18,246 nucleotides of DNA, taken from DASXBA01 sp036406475 (GTDB lineage Bacteria; Actinomycetota; Thermoleophilia; Solirubrobacterales; Thermoleophilaceae). How positions within the stretch are numbered: position 1 is the first letter of the stretch; the number at the start of each line of letters is the position of its first letter. The position numbers and the translations under genes were made by a program. The notes under the pieces are model-generated. The model did not search any database and had not been told where the DNA came from. It saw only the letters and a program-made list of their open reading frames with translations. The stretch spans positions 1 through 18,246 of the forward strand of contig DASXBA010000197.1 of the NCBI GenBank assembly GCA_036406475.1, read 5' to 3'. Of the stretch, positions 7,000 through 13,419 are shown piece by piece.

Positions 7000-7787
7000 G
7001 CGGGCCTGCGGCAGACCATCAGCTCGGTGCTCGGCCCCTCGGCCAGCCGCGTGGCGAGCGCGACCTCGAGCGGCGCCAGCAGGGCGCCCGCGACCCGGCC
7101 GGCGACCGGGATCGCGTCCACCGCCTTGCGCAGCCAGTCCCACCAGCCGTTCAGGGCCGGGCTGGAGGAGTCGACGGGGGTGTTCATGAGGACGAACGCC
7201 GGCCGCCGCGCGACGACCTCGAAGCCGGCGCGGCTCACGGCGGCCTCGATCTCCGCCAGCGAGCGGCTCACCTGCGTCTCGCCGCGGACCGTGGCGCCGT
7301 GTACGAAGTTGTCGGTGAAGAGCAGGAAGCCGCCCGGCTCGAGCGCCGCGAACAGGTTGCGGAGGGCGCGCTCGTAGCGCTCGTCGTCGACGATGTGGAA
7401 GAGGACGTCGAAGGCTGAGATCGCGCCGTAGGGGCCGCCGGGCGCGGGCTCCTCGCCGCCCGCGTCCCAGCGAACCAGCTCGACGCCGGGGTGGCGCTCG
7501 CGCAACCGCTCGACCGCCGTCGAGGTGAGGTCCGAGCCGGTGAGCCGGCGCACGCCGAGCTCGCGCCAGAGGTCGAGGTAGAAGCCGGTGCCGGAGCCGA
7601 CGTCGAGCACCGCCAGGTCCGGCCGGGCGACCACCAGCGGCCGCACGCGGCGCAGGAACAGGTCCCGCCGGGTCCGGTACATGGCCTCGTTGAAGGCCGG
7701 CCCGAGCGCGGTGAAGCCGACGCCGTCGAGGGCGTAGCGCTCGCTCAGCCGGGCCTCCCAGTAGGCCCTGTCGCCGGTGCTGGCCAC
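6996..7787 (-). CDS. Class I SAM-dependent methyltransferase (downstream copy)
   Basis: Predicted soluble methyltransferase of 263 residues that moves a methyl group from S-adenosylmethionine to an unknown acceptor, plausibly a sugar hydroxyl given the setting. Motif I is VLDVGSGTGFY (60-70), an acidic residue follows in LTGSDLTST (82-90), the motif-IV region is AISAFDVLFHI (122-132), and ALEPGGFLLFTDN (148-160) is the usual strand before the substrate loop. The GTG at 7787 is the first start after the stop of the upstream gene, leaving five bases between them. The frame stays open much farther upstream, but that part overlaps the other methyltransferase gene and is not coding. It is the last gene of a minus-strand group beginning at 12196. 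A stretch near the C-terminus (residues 222-247) is rich in Ala, Leu and Val and could rest on the membrane. Confidence 0.87.
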   Translation of the reverse strand: MASTGDRAYWEARLSERYALDGVGFTALGPAFNEAMYRTRRDLFLRRVRPLVVARPDLAVLDVGSGTGFYLDLWRELGVRRLTGSDLTSTAVERLRERHPGVELVRWDAGGEEPAPGGPYGAISAFDVLFHIVDDERYERALRNLFAALEPGGFLLFTDNFVHGATVRGETQVSRSLAEIEAAVSRAGFEVVARRPAFVLMNTPVDSSSPALNGWWDWLRKAVDAIPVAGRVAGALLAPLEVALATRLAEGPSTELMVCRRPA

Positions 7788-7792
7788 CGTGG

Positions 7793-8587
7793 CTAGGCCG
7801 GAGCCCGGTAGACGGCGAGCAGGTAGGCGGACCACCAGCGGTGGTTCAGCCTGTGCAGCGGCCGCACGGCCCTGGAGTTGGTCGCGATCGTGGCCCAGCG
7901 CAGCAGTCGCCAGAGCACCCGGTCGGGCAGCCGCTGGCTCTCGAGCCGCGCGAAGTTGGCCGGCTCGAAGCCGCCGAGGTAGGCCTTGTGCAGCACCTCG
8001 AGCCCGAAGCGCCTCTCGAACGGCGCCCAGGCGTCCGGATGCGTGCTGGGCGCATGATGGCTCTCGAGGATGCTCGGCGACAGGCGCTGGTAGAGGAAGC
8101 GGCTGGCGCCGAAAAGGTTGGGCGCGCCGATCACGAGGATGCCGCCCGGCTTGAGGAAGCGAAGGTGCGCCTCGGCCACGGCGGCCGGGTCGTCGAAGTG
8201 CTCGATCAGCCCCAGCGAGTAGACGACGTCGCTCGGCTCGATCTCGATCGCCGGGTCGAACATGTCCCCGTGCCACGCCTGCGCCTCGACGCCGAGCAGC
8301 TCGAGGTTCCGCTTGATCAGCTCGTAACCGACGCGGGAGTACTCGAGCGCCTTCGCCGAATAGCCGAGGCGGCGGTGGACGTAGGCGAGGTAGCGGCCCG
8401 GAGCGCCGCCGATCTCGAGCGCGCTGCGGCCGGCGCCCGGCGGCAGGTTGCGATCGAGCGTGCCGAGCAGCTCGTCGATGTAGCTCGTCTGGCCGTGGTC
8501 GATTGCCTGGGGGAGCTTCGTCCCCTGCCAGTAGTCGTCCCACCACCGGTCGTCGGTGAGTCGCTGGAAGTCGAGCTCGATCGACAT
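7793..8587 (-). CDS. Class I SAM-dependent methyltransferase (upstream copy)
   Basis: Predicted SAM-dependent methyltransferase of 264 residues. Motif I is ALEIGGAPGRYL (56-67), the motif-IV segment is SLGLIEHFDDP (124-134), and FLKPGGILVIGAPN (144-157) follows, a pattern seen in Methyltransf_11/12-type enzymes of polysaccharide clusters. An N-terminal segment with WWDDYWQGTKLPQAID (26 residues or so into the chain) precedes the Rossmann core. GTG at 8590 and ATG at 8587 are adjacent; the ATG is preferred. The gene lies 22 bases after the stop of the large membrane protein and five bases before the second methyltransferase, so all three are probably co-transcribed. The two methyltransferases share only general motifs, so they are not an obvious recent duplication. 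The methyl acceptor is not identifiable from sequence. Confidence 0.88.
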   Translation of the reverse strand: MSIELDFQRLTDDRWWDDYWQGTKLPQAIDHGQTSYIDELLGTLDRNLPPGAGRSALEIGGAPGRYLAYVHRRLGYSAKALEYSRVGYELIKRNLELLGVEAQAWHGDMFDPAIEIEPSDVVYSLGLIEHFDDPAAVAEAHLRFLKPGGILVIGAPNLFGASRFLYQRLSPSILESHHAPSTHPDAWAPFERRFGLEVLHKAYLGGFEPANFARLESQRLPDRVLWRLLRWATIATNSRAVRPLHRLNHRWWSAYLLAVYRAPA

Positions 8588-8609
8588 CACGTCCCGTCCA
8601 GGATGCTAT

Positions 8610-11054
8610 TCAGCGCCGGACGACCTCCATCCAGTCCAGGCCGCCCCGCCGGCATACCCGCTGCGCGTCGTTCACCGGGATCTTCCGGACCGGCAGCGCC
8701 CGCGGCAGCTCGAAGATGATCGGGCCGACGGGCACGTCGTCGCCGGAGCCGTTGCCCGGCTCGAAGTTGCCGCCCGGCCTGCTCAGCTCCACGCGGTGCG
8801 CGCCCGCGCTCAGCCGGCGGCGGCCGAGATCGAGGTACTGGTCCGCGTAGCTGTGCATCCGCTCGATCGCGGCCACCTGCCGGCCGTCGACGCCGACCTT
8901 GACCACGCGGCCGAAGTCGCCGGCGATCCAGATCCGGTAGTCGCCGGTGCGCGCGAGCTTGAAGTTCCCGGCCGCGCTTCCCTTGCTGCCGAGCACCAGA
9001 GTGCTGGGCGTCTTGGGCGACCAGAACGGCGGCCGGCGGGTCAGCTCCCCGAGCTTGAACCTGGTGGTGTCGGGCGTCTCGACGTACGCGACCTTCACCG
9101 GCTGCTTCCGCCCGAGCGCCCGCGCGCGATCCGCGAAGCGGGCGCAGGAGAGCCGCGGCCCCTCGTAGGGCTCGTGGAGGAGGACGTCGCGCGCCGGCCT
9201 GACCTTGCGCCAGACCTCGTGGTACGGGGTCCGCTCGGCGAGCTCCCAGTTGCTCGGCGGCCGGCTGCGCTCCGGGCCGACCCGGCGGACGATCAGGTTG
9301 AACGACTGGACGTACGGAAGCGTGAGCTGGTCGAGGTCGACCTCGAAGCCCTGCTCGTCCACGCGCGTTCGCGAGCCCGGCCGTCTGAGCGGAAGCCGCC
9401 GCGACGGTGGATCGACGACGCCGATGCCGCCTTCGCGCCGCAGCATGTACTCGGCGTCCTCCTCGAAGTCGGGGTAGAAGGCCGGCCCGCCGGAGGCGTA
9501 GCGGTTGCCGATCTTCTCGAGGTCGCGGAAGCGCTTGGTCGGGGCGAGCGTCGTGTCGTGGTAGGCGAGCGCGTTCCCGTAGAGGACGGCGCTCGCCACG
9601 ATCGCGGCCAGCAGCCACGAGGCGGCCACGGAAAGGACGCGTCCTCGCTCGCCCAGCCGGCGACCGATGGCCGCGGACCCGGCGAACGCGCACGCCAGGA
9701 CCACCGCCCCGCTCACCGCGATGGCCTTGAGCTGGATCCAGGGGCCGGTCCTGGCCATGTAGTAGGCGAGCGCCACGCCGCCGGCGGCGGTGAGGAAGAC
9801 GAGCCCCCAGTCGCGCCGGCGCAGCGCGACCACGACGCCGACCGCGCCGAGGGCGAGCACGACGATCATGAGCGTCCCGGTCAGCCCGTGGGTGACGGTT
9901 GTCGGGTAGCGGTAGTCCTCGCTAGGCCAGATGCCGGTGGCCGCGCGCACTGGGATGGCCGCCGCCAGGTTGCCGAGGTCGATCAGCGCCGTCCGCGCGC
10001 CCGAGCTGCCGCCCTCCGCCTTGGCCGCGACCGGGGCGAGCTTCGACGCCTCGACGAGCGACGGGATCGCCAGCACGAGCGCGAGAACGCCGACCGACGC
10101 CCAGGCGACGACGGCCTGCACCCGCCGCCTCGACGGGACGAGCGCGAGCACGAGGAAGCAGCCCACGATCACGCCGAGCCAGGGCACGATCCCCAGGCTG
10201 AAGTCGGCCACGCATGCCGCCAGCGCCACCGCCAGCGGGATCCCGTTGCGCAAACTGGCGAAGCGCGGGACGAGCTCGGCGCCGAGGGCCGCGGTCAGGA
10301 TGAGCAGGAAGGCCGCGGTCAGCTCCTTGAAGCCGCCGACGAGCCCGTAGGCGTAGAGGATGTTGGCCTGAATCGCCACGCCGGCCGCGAAGACGCGCAG
10401 CGGGCGCGACTCGATCGCACGCCCGAGGAGGCCGTAGAGGGTGAGCGCCCCCATCGCGCTCGTCACGGCCAGGAGCGGCTGGTAGATCCAGATCAGGTCG
10501 GTGCCGAGGATGCGCGAGTAGGCCGTCAGGTCCGCCTGCCAGGCGCCCGGATAACCGGCCGCCAGGAGCTTGCGCGACACGTCGAGGTACGAGGACAGCG
10601 ACTCGGAGATCGCGAGCGGGTCGCGCCCGTGCGATGAGAGGTAGGCGGCGAAGTCGAAGTGGTGGCCGAGGTCGACGATCCGCCCGTAGCCCGTGAACGA
10701 CGCCTGGCCGCTGAGGACAACCGGGGCGGCGATCACCGCGAAACCGATGAAGGCGGCGGCGAGCGCGAACCAGAAGCCGCTGGTCGGCCGTAGACGCTCG
10801 AGCAGCCAGCCACGCTCGATCACGAGCCCGGCAATTGCGGCGAGCGCGAGCACCCACGGCGTCAGCTCCGCGGTCGCCCCGCGGTAGGTGAATATGGAGC
10901 CGAGCACCAGCGCCGCGGCGAAGCCGACGGGGAGCAGGTAGACGTCTCCGGGCCGGTCCCCAGCCAGTCGCCGCACGAGCAGGCCGAGACCCAGGCTCAC
11001 GGCGAGAATCAGCAAGGGGGCGACGACCCAGGCAACCAGGAAGAGCCCCAGCAT
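8610..11054 (-). CDS. Large polytopic membrane protein with C-terminal beta-rich domain (paralogue A)
   Basis: No exact family was recognised. The 814-residue protein has about 12 to 13 hydrophobic helices in residues 1-500 and a soluble C-terminal region, probably outside the membrane, in 500-814. The first large loop has Asp128, His131/His132 and SHG (141-143), an arrangement like the acidic catalytic loop of GT-C glycosyltransferases. Other segments shared with the gene at 13419 are YQPLL (191-195), IESRP (214-218), KELTAA (243-248), GIWPSEDYRYP (374-384) and AYHD (497-500). The C-terminal part YRIWIAGDFGRVVKVGVDG (706-724) and LSAGAHRVEL (748-757) looks like a jelly-roll, carbohydrate-binding fold, and it ends with CRRGGLDWMEVV. 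A role in sugar transfer or polymerisation outside the membrane is an inference. The gene lies between a GT4 gene (32-bp gap) and a methyltransferase gene. Confidence 0.85.
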   Translation of the reverse strand: MLGLFLVAWVVAPLLILAVSLGLGLLVRRLAGDRPGDVYLLPVGFAAALVLGSIFTYRGATAELTPWVLALAAIAGLVIERGWLLERLRPTSGFWFALAAAFIGFAVIAAPVVLSGQASFTGYGRIVDLGHHFDFAAYLSSHGRDPLAISESLSSYLDVSRKLLAAGYPGAWQADLTAYSRILGTDLIWIYQPLLAVTSAMGALTLYGLLGRAIESRPLRVFAAGVAIQANILYAYGLVGGFKELTAAFLLILTAALGAELVPRFASLRNGIPLAVALAACVADFSLGIVPWLGVIVGCFLVLALVPSRRRVQAVVAWASVGVLALVLAIPSLVEASKLAPVAAKAEGGSSGARTALIDLGNLAAAIPVRAATGIWPSEDYRYPTTVTHGLTGTLMIVVLALGAVGVVVALRRRDWGLVFLTAAGGVALAYYMARTGPWIQLKAIAVSGAVVLACAFAGSAAIGRRLGERGRVLSVAASWLLAAIVASAVLYGNALAYHDTTLAPTKRFRDLEKIGNRYASGGPAFYPDFEEDAEYMLRREGGIGVVDPPSRRLPLRRPGSRTRVDEQGFEVDLDQLTLPYVQSFNLIVRRVGPERSRPPSNWELAERTPYHEVWRKVRPARDVLLHEPYEGPRLSCARFADRARALGRKQPVKVAYVETPDTTRFKLGELTRRPPFWSPKTPSTLVLGSKGSAAGNFKLARTGDYRIWIAGDFGRVVKVGVDGRQVAAIERMHSYADQYLDLGRRRLSAGAHRVELSRPGGNFEPGNGSGDDVPVGPIIFELPRALPVRKIPVNDAQRVCRRGGLDWMEVVRR

Positions 11055-11063
11055 CGACGCTGG

Positions 11064-11069
11064 AGCGTA
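11064..11069 (-). promoter_or_regulatory. Putative -10 hexamer (TACGCT) before the large membrane protein gene
   Basis: On the minus strand TACGCT is followed by nine bases and the ATG at 11054, within the 32-bp gap after the GT4 gene. It repeats the CTACGCTCC string found before the ATG at 5745. If active, the membrane protein and the two methyltransferases could be transcribed separately from the GT4 gene. Confidence 0.35.
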
Positions 11070-11086
11070 GTCGTCGCCGTTACTAG

Positions 11087-12196
11087 CTACGCCGCGCTAT
11101 AGCTCTCGACCACGCGCCGGAGCGAGGCGTCGAGCGAGAGTCGCTGCGCGTTGTGCGCGAACCAGCCCGCCGTGCTCTCGCGCAGGGCGTCGCCGCCCCG
11201 GTGCACCCGCACGATCGCCTCCGCGAGGTCCTCGGGCGACGCCGACGCGGCCACGAAGCCGTTCACACCCTCCTCGATCAGCTCGGTGGCGGCGTTGTCC
11301 GGAGCCGCGACCACCACGCTCGGCGTGCCGGCCGCGGCCGCCTCGACCACGATCAGCCCGTAGCCCTCGCGGCGCGAGGGGAGGACGAGACAGAGGGCGC
11401 GGCGGAGAGCGGCGGCCACCTCCTCCGGCGGCACGAAGCCGCGCAGCTCCGCGTCCTGGCGCTCGAGCGCGGGACGGTCCGGCCCGTCGCCGTAGACCAC
11501 GCAGCGGAGCCCGGGCACCCGCTCGCGCGCGAGCGCGACGGCCGGAGCGACCGCCGGCGCGCGCTTCTCCGGGATCAGCCGCCCGGCGAAGAGGACCACG
11601 AGCTCCGGCGGCGCCGGCTGGGGCCGCTCGAGCGGCCCCGCGTACTCGCCCTCGAGCACCGCCGCCTCCGGGCCGCCGCACTCGCGCAGCCGGCGGGCGT
11701 GCAGGCGCGAGAAGCAGAAGGCGCGCTGCCGGACACGTGCGCAGCGGCCCTGGACCCACCAGCCGGCGGCGCCGGCGCGGCCGAGGTACTCGCGCCAGTA
11801 GTCGCGCGACCAGACCTCGTGCCAGTCGACCACCAGCGCGTAGCCGCGCCCGAGCCGCGCGGCCGCGGCGGCGAGCACCGAGAAGTAGGGGAAGGAGGCG
11901 GTGTGCACCGCGTCGTAGCGGCCGCCGTGGCGGAGCAGGTGCCGGAGGACGCCGAGGCCGAACACGAGCGGCGGCAGGATGCGCCTGCGGCCGCCGCGTG
12001 TGTAGAGGCCCATCCTCGGCCCGACCGCCTTGGCCTCGAACCCGGGCGCGTCGGGCTTGTCGTCCCACTGGCGGAGCGTCAGGTAGGTCACCTCGTGACC
12101 GCTCGCGGCGAGCCGCTCGGCGAGGTTGCGGTACCAGCGCTCGGCGCCCCCGACGGTGTGCGGGAACAGGCAGTCGTAGACCAGGCAGATGCGCAT
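11087..12196 (-). CDS. GT4 family glycosyltransferase (upstream of membrane paralogue A)
   Basis: Predicted retaining GT-B glycosyltransferase of 369 residues. The ATG at 12196 gives the typical opening MRICLVYDCLFPHTVGGAER; a TTG-started extension to 12247 would add 17 residues without family features. N-terminal landmarks are WYRNLAERLAASGHEVTYLT (21-40) and VDWHEVWSRDYW (123-134). The C-terminal domain has LFAGRLIPEKRAP (202-214), YGDGPDRPAL (235-244) and a canonical EX7E pair, Glu277 and Glu285, in PSRREGYGLIVVEAAAAG. It is the first gene of a minus-strand group and diverges from a GT2 gene across about 44 bp. It precedes membrane paralogue A just as the GT2 gene precedes paralogue B, which suggests each membrane protein works with a cytoplasmic partner. 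Substrate unknown. Confidence 0.89.
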   Translation of the reverse strand: MRICLVYDCLFPHTVGGAERWYRNLAERLAASGHEVTYLTLRQWDDKPDAPGFEAKAVGPRMGLYTRGGRRRILPPLVFGLGVLRHLLRHGGRYDAVHTASFPYFSVLAAAAARLGRGYALVVDWHEVWSRDYWREYLGRAGAAGWWVQGRCARVRQRAFCFSRLHARRLRECGGPEAAVLEGEYAGPLERPQPAPPELVVLFAGRLIPEKRAPAVAPAVALARERVPGLRCVVYGDGPDRPALERQDAELRGFVPPEEVAAALRRALCLVLPSRREGYGLIVVEAAAAGTPSVVVAAPDNAATELIEEGVNGFVAASASPEDLAEAIVRVHRGGDALRESTAGWFAHNAQRLSLDASLRRVVESYSAA

Positions 12197-12228
12197 TTCG
12201 CGAGCGCCGCAGCGTCGCACACCCGCGT

Positions 12229-12234
12229 TAGCAT
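12229..12234 (+). promoter_or_regulatory. Putative -10 hexamer (TAGCAT) before the polyprenyl-type GT2
   Basis: TAGCAT is followed by exactly six bases and then GTC at 12241, the same geometry as TATATT, six bases and GTG at 800. If this is a leaderless promoter, transcription would begin at 12241 and translation would start at or beside that non-standard codon. The hexamer also contains the in-frame stop TAG (12229-12231) that closes the reading frame upstream. Confidence 0.3.
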
Positions 12235-12240
12235 GCGCGC

Positions 12241-13419
12241 GTCGCAAGCGAGCAACGAGCCCTTCGACCCCGCCTCGCCGAGCGCGTCGCCGACGCGCCG
12301 CTCGTCTCCGTCGTCATTCCCTGCCTGAACGAGGCCGAGAGCATCGCCGAATGCGTCGCCGCGGCCGGCCTCGCGCTCGAGCAGCAGGGGGTGGAGGGCG
12401 AGGTCGTGGTGGTGGACAACGGCTCGACGGACGCGAGCGCGCACCTCGCCGCGGAGGCCGGTGCGCGCGTCGTCACCGAGCCGCGCCGCGGCTACGGCAG
12501 CGCCTACCTGGCCGGCTTCGCGGAGGCGCGCGGCGACTACATCGTCATGGCCGACGCCGATCTGACCTACGACTTCGACGAGATCCCGCGCTTCGTCGCT
12601 GAGCTGGAAGACGGCGCGGAGCTGGTGATCGGCGACCGGATGGACAACATCCATCCCGGCGCGATGCCCTGGCTCCACCGCTACGTGGGCAATCCGATCC
12701 TCACGGGCCTGCTCAACCTGCTCTTCCGCACCGGCGTGAAGGACGCGCACTGCGGCATGCGCGGCCTGCGCAAGGAGCTGCTGCCGGCTCTCGACCTCCG
12801 CACCACGGGGATGGAGTTCGCGTCCGAGATGGTGATCCGCGCCTCGCGGGCCGGCCTCCGGATCAGCCAGGTACCGATCGAGTACCGGCCCCGCTCGGGT
12901 GTGTCGAAGCTGTCGAGCTTCCGCGACGGCTGGCGCCACCTGCGCTTCCTGCTCGTCCACAGCCCGACGCATCTGTTCGTCGTGCCCGGCGCGGCGATGG
13001 CGCTGCTCGGCACCACGATCATGGCCCTCGTGATGCTGCATCTGAGCGTCTTCGGACGCGTCTGGGACGTGCACACGATGATCGCCGGATCGATGGTCAT
13101 GATCGTCGGAATCCAGGTGCTCGCGCTGGGGCTATGCGCCCGCGCGTACGGGACCTTCGTCCTCGGCGAGCGCGAGTCGTGGTTCGACCGCGTGCGCCAT
13201 CGCGTCCGGCTCGAGCACGGGCTGCTGGTCGGCGGAACCGTGACGTTTGCCGGCCTCGCGGCCGGCACGGCGATCCTCGTGGTCTGGGCCAACCGTGGCT
13301 TCGGCTCGCTGTCGGAGGAGCGCCTGGCGGTGCTCTCGGCGGCCCTGGTCATAGTCGGCATCCAGATCTTCTTCTCGTCCTTCCTGCTCTCGATCATCGG
13401 TCTGCGTAGAAGCCGCTAG
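12241..13419 (+). CDS. GT2, dolichyl/polyprenyl-phosphate sugar synthase-like, with membrane tail; start codon unclear
   Basis: Predicted GT-A enzyme that transfers a sugar from a nucleotide donor to polyprenyl phosphate. The essential first strand and loop VSVVIPCLNEAESI are encoded at about 12304-12345, then EVVVVDNGSTDAS, the metal-binding DADLTYD (near 12553-12573), CGMRGLRKE (near 12751) and EYRPRSGVSKLSSF (near 12880). Four hydrophobic helices follow, at roughly 12965-13045, 13075-13150, 13220-13295 and 13325-13405, as in DPM-like proteins with a membrane tail. The first standard in-frame start is the GTG at 12391, which would remove the nucleotide-binding strand, so coding must begin earlier. 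Between the in-frame TAG at 12229 and 12391 there is no ATG, GTG or TTG in frame. The left boundary given, GTC at 12241, is therefore inferred. The stop overlaps the next start (TAGTG). Confidence 0.8.
   Translation, partial: VASEQRALRPRLAERVADAPLVSVVIPCLNEAESIAECVAAAGLALEQQGVEGEVVVVDNGSTDASAHLAAEAGARVVTEPRRGYGSAYLAGFAEARGDYIVMADADLTYDFDEIPRFVAELEDGAELVIGDRMDNIHPGAMPWLHRYVGNPILTGLLNLLFRTGVKDAHCGMRGLRKELLPALDLRTTGMEFASEMVIRASRAGLRISQVPIEYRPRSGVSKLSSFRDGWRHLRFLLVHSPTHLFVVPGAAMALLGTTIMALVMLHLSVFGRVWDVHTMIAGSMVMIVGIQVLALGLCARAYGTFVLGERESWFDRVRHRVRLEHGLLVGGTVTFAGLAAGTAILVVWANRGFGSLSEERLAVLSAALVIVGIQIFFSSFLLSIIGLRRSR

Noticed and set aside
8556..10637. 693-residue plus-strand open frame opposite the large membrane protein
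   Set aside because: Charged, low-complexity translation without motifs, entirely antisense to a gene with a clear paralogue. Long shadow frames are normal at this G+C content.
12233..12328. ATG at 12233 as the start of the GT2 gene
   Set aside because: It is out of frame with the GT2 and reaches a TGA at 12326-12328 after 31 Ser/Pro-rich codons. It could only be the start if a frame-changing indel exists, which is recorded as a finding.
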